The notes under the pieces were generated by a model, which was not told where the DNA came from, searched no databases, and saw only the letters and a list, made by a program, of their open reading frames with translations. Below, piece by piece: positions 35,404 to 44,244 of a stretch of DNA of 64,000 bases; positions within the stretch are counted from its first letter, which is position 1, and the number at the start of each line of letters is the position of its first letter. Origin of the DNA: Terriglobales bacterium (lineage in GTDB: Bacteria; Acidobacteriota; Terriglobia; Terriglobales; Acidobacteriaceae); contig DATMPC010000006.1 of assembly GCA_035567895.1 (NCBI GenBank), forward strand, positions 1 to 64,000, written 5' to 3'. The position numbers were made by a program, and so were the translations under genes.

Positions 35404-37233
35404 TCACAATCGACAGATCAGCAGCTCTCTCTCATATACCATTTCGGGAGGAAGGTGATCGTGCAATTTGATGAACAGCTCTTCGTGGCCGATTACCTCT
35501 GATTTCCAGGCTTCGCGATCGACTGTCTGCAGCTCTTCGAATTTTTCGCGAGGAAAATCCAGAGCGCGCCATTCGATGTCTTCGTAGCGCGGCACCCAGC
35601 CGATGGGAGTCTCGCGGCCGACCACACATCCATGGACGCGATCGACGATCCACTTCAGTACCCGCATGTTCTCGCGGTACCCGGGCCAGAGAAAGTTTCC
35701 ATTCTGGTCTTTGCGGAACCAGTTCACGTGGAAGATGCGCGGGGTCATGCTGAGGTGCTTCTGCATCTTCAGCCAGTGACGGAAATAATCGCCCATGTGA
35801 TATCCGCAGAACGGGATCATAGCCATGGGATCGCGGCGAACTTTGCCTATTGTGCCGGCTGCCGCTGCAGTCATCTCCGACCCCATCGTGGCGCCGGCAT
35901 AGACTCCGGCGCTCCAATTGAAAGCCTGGTAGACGAGCGGCATAACCGTGGCGCGGCGGCCGCCAAAGATGAAGGCACTGATCGGCACGCCGTGCGGGTC
36001 TTGCCATAGGGGATCGATTGTCGGACACTGCGATGCCGGTGCTGTGAAGCGCGCATTCGGATGGGCTGCTTTCGCGCCGGTTTGCTTGGCAATCTCCGGA
36101 GTCCAGCGATTCCCCTGCCAGTCCAGACACTCGGCGGGCGGCTCTTTCGTCATACCTTCCCACCAAACTCCGCCATCCGGCGTGAGCGCGACGTTGGTGA
36201 AGATGGTATTGCGCGACAGCGTCGCCATCGCATTTGGATTTGTCTCCCAGGAAGTTCCGGGAGCGACGCCGAAGAATCCCGCCTCGGGATTGATAGCGCG
36301 CAGCTGACCTTTTTCGTCAGGACGAATCCAGGCAATGTCATCACCAACCGTCCAAACCTTCCAGCCCTCGAAGCCTTTGGGCGGGACCAGCATGGCGAAA
36401 TTGGTCTTTCCGCAGGCACTGGGAAATGCCGCGGCTACGAAGGTTTTTTCTCCCTGCGGAGACTCCACGCCGAGGATGAGCATGTGCTCGGCCATCCAGC
36501 CTTCGTCGCGTGCAATGGTCGATGCGATGCGAAGAGCGAAGCACTTCTTTCCCAGCAGAGCGTTCCCGCCGTATCCGGAGCCAAACGACCAGATCTCGCG
36601 GCCCTCGGGAAAATGCACGATGTACTTTTCTTTGTTGCAGGGCCAGGGAACATCTTTCTGTCCCGGAGCCAATGGCACGCCAACGCTGTGCATGCAGGGA
36701 ACTACGCGCTTCACGTCTTTGTCGATCTCGCGAAAAACCGGAAGCCCGATCCGCGTCATGATCCGCATGCTGACGACCACGTAGGCCGAATCAGTGAGCT
36801 GGACACCGATCTGTGACATCGGCGAATCAATCGGCCCCATGCAGAAGGGCAGGACGTACATGGTGCGTCCGCGCATGCAGCCATCAAATAGTCCCTTCAG
36901 CTTCCGCCGCATCGAGAAAGGCTCTTCCCAGTTGTTCGTGGGACCGGCGCCGTCTTTGGAGAAAGAACTGATAAAGGTGCGATCTTCGACTCTGGCAACA
37001 TCGCTGGCATCGGAGCGCGCGTAATAACAACCGGGCCAGAGTTTCTCATTCAGCTTTACGAAGGTGCCATTCTCGACCAACTGCGAGCACAGCCGTTCGT
37101 ATTCCTCCTGGGAACCATCTACCCAGTGGATGTTCATAGGCTGGGTCAGCTCCGCCATCTTCTCTACCCAGCGGACTAAATGTTTGTTGGTGGTTAGGGG
37201 CTGCGTTCGGTCGATCGTCTGCGCTATGGCCAT
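35404..37233 (-). CDS. pckG: Phosphoenolpyruvate carboxykinase, GTP-dependent
   Basis: 609 residues, the usual length for the GTP class, which converts oxaloacetate and GTP to PEP, CO2 and GDP in gluconeogenesis. The P-loop [16 protein letters not shown] contains the hyper-reactive Cys of GTP-type enzymes, and the metal/PEP sites lie in [18 protein letters not shown] and [15 protein letters not shown]. The guanine-binding region is FRHWLKMQ. Start ATG at 37,233 with AGGAAT upstream. Monocistronic in appearance. Confidence 0.97.
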   Translation of the reverse strand: MAIAQTIDRTQPLTTNKHLVRWVEKMAELTQPMNIHWVDGSQEEYERLCSQLVENGTFVKLNEKLWPGCYYARSDASDVARVEDRTFISSFSKDGAGPTNNWEEPFSMRRKLKGLFDGCMRGRTMYVLPFCMGPIDSPMSQIGVQLTDSAYVVVSMRIMTRIGLPVFREIDKDVKRVVPCMHSVGVPLAPGQKDVPWPCNKEKYIVHFPEGREIWSFGSGYGGNALLGKKCFALRIASTIARDEGWMAEHMLILGVESPQGEKTFVAAAFPSACGKTNFAMLVPPKGFEGWKVWTVGDDIAWIRPDEKGQLRAINPEAGFFGVAPGTSWETNPNAMATLSRNTIFTNVALTPDGGVWWEGMTKEPPAECLDWQGNRWTPEIAKQTGAKAAHPNARFTAPASQCPTIDPLWQDPHGVPISAFIFGGRRATVMPLVYQAFNWSAGVYAGATMGSEMTAAAAGTIGKVRRDPMAMIPFCGYHMGDYFRHWLKMQKHLSMTPRIFHVNWFRKDQNGNFLWPGYRENMRVLKWIVDRVHGCVVGRETPIGWVPRYEDIEWRALDFPREKFEELQTVDREAWKSEVIGHEELFIKLHDHLPPEMVYERELLICRL

Positions 37234-37425
37234 GTCGTTATAAATTCCTGAATCTTACGATTATAAATAGATAGATGAATGTGGCATCCCATCGGTCTCC
37301 ACAGGGCCGGCGCCGGCTCACACCCAGATCGGGGAAAGCAAGGGTCTGGCGGAGACCCCGAGGGCATCTAATCCGTAAACCTCGTGTTCTCTGAATGTAT
37401 GGGTACGAATAGTGGGCGGCGCTCA

Positions 37426-38781
37426 ATGATGACCCCGTGTTCTCCACGGCCGTGCTGCTTCGTAATGCTGGCGTTTCTCCTGGTCATCTCTGCATTCCCA
37501 CAGGAGAAAGAAGATGGACCTCTTGATTCGTCCTTGCCGGAGGGCGTCACCGTCCGGTCCATCGTCAAGCGCTTCGCTGCGCAGGAGCAGACCTTCAAGC
37601 AAGCCCGCGAGCACTACACCTACCGCCAGGTAGTGAGGATGCAAACGCTCGACGATAGAGGCTTCCCCGACGGTGAATACAACGATACTTTCGACGTCAC
37701 GTTCAACGATCAAGGCGAGCGAGTAACGAAGCAGGTTTCCCATCCGCGCGACACGCTCAAGCGCATTCGTGTGACCGAGGAAGACATCGACGACATGCGC
37801 AATCGTCTGCCTTTCGTGCTCACGACTGATGAGATTCCGGATTACAACATCAGATACCGTGGCCAACAAGAGACGAGCGGAACACACGCTTTCGTATTCG
37901 ACATCTCTCCGAAGGCGATGGAAGAGAACAGACGTTATTTCGAGGGCCGCATCTGGGTTGATTCCAACCAATACCAGATCGTGAAGAGCGCAGGGAAAGC
38001 CGTGCCCGACATCTACAACCAGAATGGCGAGAACCTCTTTCCCACCTTCGCTACATATCGCGAACTAGTAGACGGCAAGTACTGGTTTCCGTCTTATACG
38101 AAGTCCGACGACTACCTGCATTTCAGTACCGACTCCATACACGTAGTCGAGACCGTTGACTACATCAACTACAAGCGCTTCGGCGCCGAGTCGCGCATTA
38201 TTTTTGACGGCAAACAAATTGGTTCGGACGAGCCGCAGCAATCGCGCGACCAACGTGGAAGCGCAAGTCCGCAGTCTGGGCCACAGTCGTATCCCACTCA
38301 GAATGATCGTCCTCAGAACAACGCACCGCCGGCAAATCCGCAGCAATCTGCTCCGGCGCAACGTTCGCGTACGCCACAGCAGCCTGTGAACCCACCGCCT
38401 CAGCCCGCGCAATATGTGCAGCAGGCGCTAATGTCTCTGGAACGAGAGATTTCGGATGTGATTACGAAAAAGGAGGTCTCGATCCTTAATCGCATTCTGA
38501 CCGACGACTACCAACTCATCAGCGCCAACGGCGACTCGGAGAGCAAGTTCGATTTTCTCAGCGACGTTCAGAAGGGACGCGCCGGAACATTTGGGCAGCC
38601 TGAAAACATGCAAGTCCAGGTGAATGGTGATCGAGCCGTCGTGACAGGTGAGCGCGAGGAATCGATTCCCATTGATCGGAACCGAGTACAAACGGCGCGC
38701 GTCCGTTTTACCGATACCTTTGTCCGGCGAGCAGGGGAGTGGCTCTTGACGCAGACAAAAGAGGCGGCAGCTCGCAGGTAG
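37426..38781 (+). CDS. Secreted two-domain protein with C-terminal DUF4440/SnoaL-like domain
   Basis: About 451 residues from ATG 37,426; signal peptide CCFVMLAFLLVISAFPQ. Domain 1 (about 20-270) is a beta-rich lipoprotein-sorting-like fold (HYTYRQVVRMQTLDD, YFEGRIWVDSNQYQIVKSAG). A linker of about 70 residues is dominated by Gln, Pro, Asn and Ser (QSRDQRGSASPQSGPQSYPT and on). Domain 2 (about 345-450) looks like DUF4440 (EREISDVITKKEVSILNRIL, DDYQLISANGDSESK, VVTGERE, FVRRAGEWLLTQTKEA). The pairing of these domains through a disordered linker is unusual. It is not in an obvious operon; the longer frame begins at 37,384. Confidence 0.75.
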   Translation: MMTPCSPRPCCFVMLAFLLVISAFPQEKEDGPLDSSLPEGVTVRSIVKRFAAQEQTFKQAREHYTYRQVVRMQTLDDRGFPDGEYNDTFDVTFNDQGERVTKQVSHPRDTLKRIRVTEEDIDDMRNRLPFVLTTDEIPDYNIRYRGQQETSGTHAFVFDISPKAMEENRRYFEGRIWVDSNQYQIVKSAGKAVPDIYNQNGENLFPTFATYRELVDGKYWFPSYTKSDDYLHFSTDSIHVVETVDYINYKRFGAESRIIFDGKQIGSDEPQQSRDQRGSASPQSGPQSYPTQNDRPQNNAPPANPQQSAPAQRSRTPQQPVNPPPQPAQYVQQALMSLEREISDVITKKEVSILNRILTDDYQLISANGDSESKFDFLSDVQKGRAGTFGQPENMQVQVNGDRAVVTGEREESIPIDRNRVQTARVRFTDTFVRRAGEWLLTQTKEAAARR

Positions 38782-38962
38782 AGACGCAGAACGTGAATGC
38801 GGGCCCTCCCCGGGGTTTTGACTTTGGTTCCTCCAGAGACTGTGAGTCATATCCGTCAACCATAGGTGAATCGACGTTTACAACATTGAGGCAAACACCT
38901 GGGTAAGGACGCTCCAGATCCACGTTATCCTGCAGGTAAGCAACTGCATCTAAGGGTCTGCC

Positions 38963-39175
38963 ATGGAACATTGGGAACAATACGAGATTTGGAAACTGAT
39001 CCCAGGAAACTCGCGCTGGGAACTCGTGGCGGCGTTTCGCGATTTCGATGTGGCCTCAGCTGTTGCGAGGCAACGCGACCACAGTCTTCGGCTGATTCGT
39101 GCAGTCTATGAAGGCAACAAGCTGGCTGAACATCATGTGATCGCGGAAATCGGACGAACGCGGCAAACAGCCTAG
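38963..39175 (+). CDS. Unknown 70-aa protein upstream of ruvB
   Basis: MEHWEQYEIWKLIPGNSRWE opens a compact, Trp-rich protein; the pattern YEIWKL...WELVAAFRDFDVASAVARQRDHSLRLIRAVYE suggests two strands and two helices, similar in size to small 'how much does the argument vary' domains. I do not recognise a family. Good reading-frame properties and position 66 bp before ruvB support it as real. Confidence 0.55.
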   Translation: MEHWEQYEIWKLIPGNSRWELVAAFRDFDVASAVARQRDHSLRLIRAVYEGNKLAEHHVIAEIGRTRQTA

Positions 39176-39203
39176 CGAATTTCTTCTGAGCTCATGCTCC
39201 TGA

Positions 39204-39232
39204 TTGCGTTGTCGGGAATTTCGCTTTACTAT
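39204..39232 (+). promoter_or_regulatory. ruvB promoter, probably giving a leaderless mRNA
   Basis: TTGCGT (39,204-39,209), exactly 17 bp, then TACTAT (39,227-39,232). The GTG start codon of ruvB is only 9 nt past the -10, about where transcription should begin, and no ribosome binding site is present. Confidence 0.5.
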
Positions 39233-39241
39233 CGCCCCTGA

Positions 39242-40285
39242 GTGTCCACCGTAAAGACTACTTCAGAGATGCGTGAGCGAGTCGTCTCAGCCGGAATGGT
39301 GGACGACGATGCATCGTTTGAATTGAAGCTTCGGCCGCGCAGACTTCAGGAGTTCATTGGGCAAAAGAAAGTAAAAGATAATCTTGCAGTTGCTATCCAA
39401 GCTGCAAAATCGCGTGGTGAAGCCCTTGACCACGTTCTGCTCTACGGTCCGCCAGGATTAGGGAAGACCACACTGGCAACCATCATCGCCAACGAGCTCG
39501 GCGTCGATTATCAGCAGACCTCAGGCCCCACGCTACAGATTAAGGGCGACCTCACCGCCATCCTGACAAACGTTCGCGAGAAACAGGTTCTTTTCTTCGA
39601 CGAAGTGCACCGTTTGCAGGCTGCTTTGGAAGAGATCCTGTACTCGGCGCTCGAGGACTACAAGCTCGACATCATCGTCGGCCAGGGACCGTCGGCCCGC
39701 ACACATACCCTCGACGTAAGGCCATTTACGTTCGTGGCCGCTACTACGCGAGCAGGTCTGCTGTCTGCGCCGTTACGCTCACGGTTTGGCATCGTACTGC
39801 GCCTGGAGTTTTATTCCGACGAAGACCTGAGAATTATTGTTACGCGCTCCGCGGAGATTCTCGATGTAGCGATCGACCAAGAAGGGGCACTGGAGATCGC
39901 GAGCCGGGCGCGCGGCACGCCGCGAATCGCAAATCGCTTGCTGCGGAGATGTCGTGACTATGCGCAAGTGCGTGGAGCCGGCCATATCGATCGCCCGACC
40001 GCACAAGCAGCGCTCCAGATGCTCGAAGTCGACAAGCACGGCTTCGACGAAATGGATCGCCGATTAATGCTTGCCATTATCGAAAAGTATCAAGGTGGCC
40101 CGGTGGGGCTCAACACACTCGCTGCGGCTTTGGCTGAAGAAGCCGACGCGATCGAAGATATCTATGAGCCCTTTTTGATCCAAATCGGATTCCTGGATCG
40201 CACGCCACGCGGTCGTGTGGCTACCCAATTGGCCTATGACCATTTCGGGATCGCCGCACCGAGGAAGCAGCAACCGCTTTTTTAA
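39242..40285 (+). CDS. ruvB: Holliday junction branch migration ATPase
   Basis: 347 residues, normal length. The AAA+ core has Walker [10 protein letters not shown] (about 69), Walker [11 protein letters not shown] (usual DEIHRL), sensor 1 FVAATTRAG and the C-terminal winged helix ([33 protein letters not shown]). RuvB drives branch migration with RuvA; ruvA and ruvC are not in this window. Starts at GTG 39,242 with no ribosome binding site, consistent with a leaderless transcript. Downstream lies an inverted repeat and then glmM. Confidence 0.97.
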   Translation: MSTVKTTSEMRERVVSAGMVDDDASFELKLRPRRLQEFIGQKKVKDNLAVAIQAAKSRGEALDHVLLYGPPGLGKTTLATIIANELGVDYQQTSGPTLQIKGDLTAILTNVREKQVLFFDEVHRLQAALEEILYSALEDYKLDIIVGQGPSARTHTLDVRPFTFVAATTRAGLLSAPLRSRFGIVLRLEFYSDEDLRIIVTRSAEILDVAIDQEGALEIASRARGTPRIANRLLRRCRDYAQVRGAGHIDRPTAQAALQMLEVDKHGFDEMDRRLMLAIIEKYQGGPVGLNTLAAALAEEADAIEDIYEPFLIQIGFLDRTPRGRVATQLAYDHFGIAAPRKQQPLF

Positions 40286-40286
40286 C

Positions 40287-40426
40287 AGGACACGGAGGGC
40301 ACAGAGGAGTTGCGGCTTAGCCTTTGCGATTCTGAAATTCGAAGTGGATGCGGCCCTGTCGTTTCCTGCTCGTTTGTTGCCGCTCTCACATGTCCTCTGT
40401 GCCCGCTGTGTCCTCTGTGGTTTAGA
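40287..40426. repeat. Inverted CACAGAGGA repeat between ruvB and glmM
   Basis: AGGACACGGAGGGCACAGAG on the left is matched in inverse by CTCTGTGCCCGCTGTGTCCT on the right, with additional copies of the 9-bp unit. It fills the 155-bp spacer and could fold into a strong hairpin. Confidence 0.75.
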
Positions 40427-40440
40427 CTTTCCTTTCGCTC

Positions 40441-41796
40441 ATGAGCAGAAAACTCTTTGGTACTGATGGAATTCGTGGAGTTGCCGGCGAATTTCCCCTC
40501 GATGGTGGCACGGTGTTTGCCATCGGGCGGGCCCTCGGACATCATCTCGCGCGCGGCAATCGACGCCCGCGAGTTGTAATTGGTCAGGACACACGTGAGT
40601 CGAGCGCATGGATTGCGGCTGCCGTTGCCGCCGGTCTCGCCTCCTGGACCGCTGAAGTCTCTTCCGCTGGCGTGATTACCACTCCGGGAATTGCCTACCT
40701 GACGCGCGAGCTCGGCTTCGACGCAGGCGTGGTGATCTCGGCCTCACACAATCCCTGGACCGACAACGGAATAAAGGTGTTCGGCGGCGATGGGTACAAG
40801 CTCTCCGATGAGATTGAGCTTTCCATCGAAAAGGAAATCTTTCGCCTCATTGAGAATGGCGGAAGCCCTGAAGCTCGACCGCAAGTACTTCCGACTCTGC
40901 CGGGAGATCACGACCTACGCAAACGTTACGAGACCTGGCTGAAGTCTCGCGTCCCAGTTCCCAAGGTTCGGGGAAAGATCGTCATTGACTGTGCCAATGG
41001 AGCGGCAAGCCCGTGCGCTCCCGAGCTTTTTGCCATGCTCGGGATCGAGGCCGAGTTCATTCATTACGATCCCAACGGCAAGAACATCAACGACCACTGC
41101 GGAGCTCTTTACCCGCAGGTTGTGGCCGAGGCGGTGAAGAAACGCGGCGCAGTGATGGGCGTAACTTTTGACGGCGATGCCGACCGCGCTCTCTTCGCCG
41201 ATCGTCATGGGAATGTCGTGAATGGGGATGCTGTATTGCTGATGGCGTCACGGGACCTGCAATCTCGGAATGAGCTTGAAGCGGCCATGGTGGTTGCCAC
41301 TACGATGTCCAATATGGGATTGGAGGCCGCTCTGAAACGCTCTGGCATCCGTATGTTGCGCGCTCCAGTTGGCGATAAGTACGTCCTCGAGGAGATGCGG
41401 AAGAACGGAGCGATCCTGGGCGGCGAGCAGTCGGGACACATCATTTTTTCCCGAATTGCAACTACGGGCGACGGACTGCTAACCGCTCTTGTAGTACTCG
41501 ATGTCGTTTCCCGCACGGGAAAGCAGCTTGATGAACTGGTGGCCGACCTGAAAGTCTTTCCGCAGCTCATCAAGAACGTGCGAGTTCGGGAAAAACAGCC
41601 GCTCGAGGAAATCAATACAGTGAGGTCGGCCATCCGTCGAGCGGAGCAAGACTTGGAAGGCAGCGGCCGCGTTGTGGTCCGATACTCCGGCACTGAGCCG
41701 TTGGCGAGAGTGATGATTGAGGCTGAGTCGCAAGAGAAGATGCAACGGCACATTGAGGCGATTGCCGGTGCCATCCATGAGGCGATCGGCGCGTAA
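40441..41796 (+). CDS. glmM: Phosphoglucosamine mutase
   Basis: 451 residues; interconverts glucosamine-6-phosphate and glucosamine-1-phosphate for cell-wall precursors. The phosphoserine loop is VVISASHNPWTDNGIK, the magnesium-binding loop TFDGDADRALF, the sugar-binding loop GGEQSGH and the phosphate-binding loop RYSGTEPLARVM, all in order and complete. N-terminus MSRKLFGTDGIRG is standard and fixes the start at 40,441. Upstream is a repeat, not a clear promoter. Confidence 0.97.
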   Translation: MSRKLFGTDGIRGVAGEFPLDGGTVFAIGRALGHHLARGNRRPRVVIGQDTRESSAWIAAAVAAGLASWTAEVSSAGVITTPGIAYLTRELGFDAGVVISASHNPWTDNGIKVFGGDGYKLSDEIELSIEKEIFRLIENGGSPEARPQVLPTLPGDHDLRKRYETWLKSRVPVPKVRGKIVIDCANGAASPCAPELFAMLGIEAEFIHYDPNGKNINDHCGALYPQVVAEAVKKRGAVMGVTFDGDADRALFADRHGNVVNGDAVLLMASRDLQSRNELEAAMVVATTMSNMGLEAALKRSGIRMLRAPVGDKYVLEEMRKNGAILGGEQSGHIIFSRIATTGDGLLTALVVLDVVSRTGKQLDELVADLKVFPQLIKNVRVREKQPLEEINTVRSAIRRAEQDLEGSGRVVVRYSGTEPLARVMIEAESQEKMQRHIEAIAGAIHEAIGA

Positions 41797-41872
41797 AATG
41801 GTCTTCACCTCAGGTATTACCCCGAGTCGCTGTAAGTGCAACAAAACACAATGAACATGCGGGGTCTAGAAG

Positions 41873-41881
41873 TTTTCCACA
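41873..41881 (+). promoter_or_regulatory. Single DnaA box upstream of dnaA
   Basis: TTTTCCACA matches the relaxed DnaA box TTWTNCACA. Only one is seen in the AT-rich 305-bp gene-free stretch between glmM and dnaA, which otherwise holds nothing I can name. It may serve autoregulation of dnaA. Confidence 0.5.
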
Positions 41882-42101
41882 ATCGAGTTTTTTTGTGCTA
41901 CCATCCGTTGAGTTTTTAAACTTTAACGATTTAGCAACGAACGCTCAGCCTCCAACCTTCACAGCAATTCGCGAAGGAATTTTCAGGCTCAAAAAAATTT
42001 GATTCGGCGTCTCCGTTCCCCTGTTCGGGCGCCAATAGCCGCTGTTCCCAGACGGAATTTCCGTTCTGACCGAACTGCGGACATTTTTTGGTAAGGCATC
42101 A

Positions 42102-43526
42102 ATGTCCCTTTCAACTTCCGCTGCAGCTCAAGTGAATCCATGGATGCGAATTCTTGGCGCCCTGGAAAAGAAAATTAATCGTCATTCCTACGAAACCTGG
42201 CTCAAGCCCACTCGCTTCAGTCACGCCGTGGGCAAGGTGATGTTTGTCCGCGTGCCGACTGCGGAGTTCCGCCACATAGGCGACAAGTACGGCGACCTCA
42301 TCTGTGAGGCTGTCGACAACCTGGGCCTGGAGTTTGAAGATTTTCAGTTCGTTACCGTTGATGAGGATCCATCTGTTGTTGCGCAACGTCCACCCTCGCA
42401 GCCAATTCCAGTTCAATCAGCAGGGCATCATCCCGGAAATGGCGGCGCAGCACTTAGGTCGGGTGCCGGAGTTGGACCCTCTCAATCGCGCTTTGATTGG
42501 GAGACTGCGGCACAACTAAATCCCAAGTACACCTTTGAGGCTTTCGTTATCGGGAGTGGGAACCAATTCGCACATGCTGCATCGCGTGCGGTCGCTGAAC
42601 GTCCCTCAAAGGCCTACAACCCGCTCTTCCTGTATGGCGGAGTGGGAATGGGCAAGACGCACTTGATGCAGGCGATCGGACATGAAGTAAAGAAGCGTAT
42701 GCCGGAGGCTTCCATCTGCTATGTGTCGAGCGAGAAGTTCACCAACGAGATGATCAACTCGTTGCGCTATGACAAGATGACCAGCTTCCGCGACAAGTTC
42801 CGCAATGTCGATGTACTGCTCATCGACGACATTCAGTTTCTGGCCCAGAAAGAGCGCACGCAGGAAGAGTTCTTCCATACCTTTAACGCCTTGCATGAGT
42901 CGATGAAGCAGATTGTGATCGCCAGTGATCGTCCGCCGAAAGAGCTGGCCGAAATCGAGGATCGCTTGCGCAGCCGCTTCGAATGGGGACTGATCGCGGA
43001 TATTCAGCCGCCGGACCTCGAGACAAAGGTCGCGATTCTGCAGAAGAAGAGCGAGACTGAGCGTGTGGCGCTGCCGACTGACCTGGCTCTCTATATCGCC
43101 TCGAATGTTCGCACCAACGTCCGCGAGCTCGAAGGTGCGTTAATTCGTTTAATCGCCTACTGCTCTTTGACTGGAGCCGAAGTTACTTTGAGCACCGCAC
43201 AGCAGGTGCTGAAGAACTTTATCGACTCCCAGGCGCGAAAGATCAGCATTGACGCCATTCAAAAGGCAGTCGCCGAGCAATTTGGATTGCGGACGCCGGA
43301 GATCAAGCAGAAGAACAACTCGCGATCGATTGTGGTGCCGCGCCAGATCGCGATGTACCTGGCCAAGCAGATGACTGAAGCGTCGTTGCCGGAGATTGGT
43401 CGGCAATTCGGTGGAAAGCATCACACCACCGTGATGCACTCAATCGCGAAGATCGATGAGCAGCGCCGTGCCGACAAAGATCTGAATCGGCTAATTAACA
43501 AGCTCACCGAGACGCTAAACGGATGA
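42102..43526 (+). CDS. dnaA: Chromosomal replication initiator DnaA
   Basis: 474 residues with domain I (about 1-90, MRILGALEKKINRHSYETWL), a variable linker (about 95-140), an AAA+ domain with Walker A GGVGMGKTHL and Walker B VLLIDDIQFLA, and domain IV with the DNA-binding signature GGKHHTTVMHSIAKI. It opens the replication origin as an ATP-bound oligomer. dnaN, recF and gyrB do not follow; glmM and gatB are the flanks. GGTAAGG upstream of ATG 42,102 is a plausible ribosome binding site. Confidence 0.97.
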   Translation: MSLSTSAAAQVNPWMRILGALEKKINRHSYETWLKPTRFSHAVGKVMFVRVPTAEFRHIGDKYGDLICEAVDNLGLEFEDFQFVTVDEDPSVVAQRPPSQPIPVQSAGHHPGNGGAALRSGAGVGPSQSRFDWETAAQLNPKYTFEAFVIGSGNQFAHAASRAVAERPSKAYNPLFLYGGVGMGKTHLMQAIGHEVKKRMPEASICYVSSEKFTNEMINSLRYDKMTSFRDKFRNVDVLLIDDIQFLAQKERTQEEFFHTFNALHESMKQIVIASDRPPKELAEIEDRLRSRFEWGLIADIQPPDLETKVAILQKKSETERVALPTDLALYIASNVRTNVRELEGALIRLIAYCSLTGAEVTLSTAQQVLKNFIDSQARKISIDAIQKAVAEQFGLRTPEIKQKNNSRSIVVPRQIAMYLAKQMTEASLPEIGRQFGGKHHTTVMHSIAKIDEQRRADKDLNRLINKLTETLNG

Positions 43527-43531
43527 GGGGA

Positions 43532-43617
43532 AGTTCTCAGTAATCAGTATTCAGTTTTCGGTGAGAGCCCGGGCTTACCGGGCTCTTGCTGTTACTGAGA
43601 ACTGATCACTGAATACT
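43532..43617 (+). terminator. Hairpin after dnaA, inside an inverted CAGT repeat
   Basis: The core stem AGAGCCCGG / CCGGGCTCT (43,564-43,572 / 43,578-43,586) is enclosed by outer inverted arms GTTCTCAGTAATCAGTATTC and its approximate inverse near 43,592-43,616. No long T run follows, so it may act as a processing or weak termination signal between dnaA and the convergent DinB gene. Confidence 0.6.
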
Positions 43618-43619
43618 TT

Positions 43620-44150
43620 TCAAATCCCCAGCCCGTACCGATCCTTCAATATCACTTTGTGGTGAAGTTCGTGTCCGGCGATGATGTAGGCAAGCGCGCG
43701 CACACTGACTTCGACATTGTTAGCTATTCCAGTTCGTTCCCAGGCTCCAGGTTCCAGGTTGCGAAATAGCGAGATGGTTGCGCGCCGCACTTGCTCGAAT
43801 TCTCGCCCCAAATTCCCCACGCTACGCTGGTCAAAGCTGCCGTTCTTCACGTAGTCATCCTGCTCGAACCCAGGGAGAGGGGTGCGATCTTGTCGTGCTA
43901 TGCACAAGGCACGGTAGGCCATGACGCGTTCAGTGTCGATGAGGTGACCTAGCACTTCCTTGACGCTCCATTTTCCCGGCTCGTAGCGGAAGGTACTGTG
44001 TTGCTCAGAGAGGTTGCGCAGCAGGATTAGAGTCTCAGAAAGTTGCTGATCGAGCGCAACGAGCACATCATCGTCGAGAACAAGGGAAATGTAGCGGTGA
44101 TAGTAAGGATCGTATTCCGACGTTGCCGGACGCACTACACTTGCAGACAT
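43620..44150 (-). CDS. DinB-family protein
   Basis: 176 residues from ATG 44,150, which has GGAGG six bases upstream; the same frame runs on to 44,510 but that part is antisense to gatB. It is a four-helix bundle of the DinB/DUF664 type with a possible metal-binding His triad: GHLIDTERVMAYRA, and the C-terminal AGHELHHKVILKDRYG. Members include thiol-dependent metalloenzymes, but the specific activity is unknown. Confidence 0.85.
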   Translation of the reverse strand: MSASVVRPATSEYDPYYHRYISLVLDDDVLVALDQQLSETLILLRNLSEQHSTFRYEPGKWSVKEVLGHLIDTERVMAYRALCIARQDRTPLPGFEQDDYVKNGSFDQRSVGNLGREFEQVRRATISLFRNLEPGAWERTGIANNVEVSVRALAYIIAGHELHHKVILKDRYGLGI

Positions 44151-44230
44151 GCGACCTCCAGGCTCCAAGATCTTTGACTTCGGCGCCTGCATCGATGGTA
44201 GCAAGCCGGGATGGGCTGACATCAGGCTTC

Positions 44231-44236
44231 TATAAT
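44231..44236 (+). promoter_or_regulatory. gatB -10 element next to the start codon
   Basis: A consensus TATAAT lies 8 nt before the gatB ATG, so transcription would start at or near the ATG (leaderless). No clear -35 or ribosome binding site is seen. Confidence 0.4.
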
Positions 44237-44244
44237 CATTCTCG

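Noticed and set aside
41797-42101. Possible replication origin upstream of dnaA
   Set aside because: Only one relaxed DnaA box, no cluster and no dnaN or gyrB nearby.
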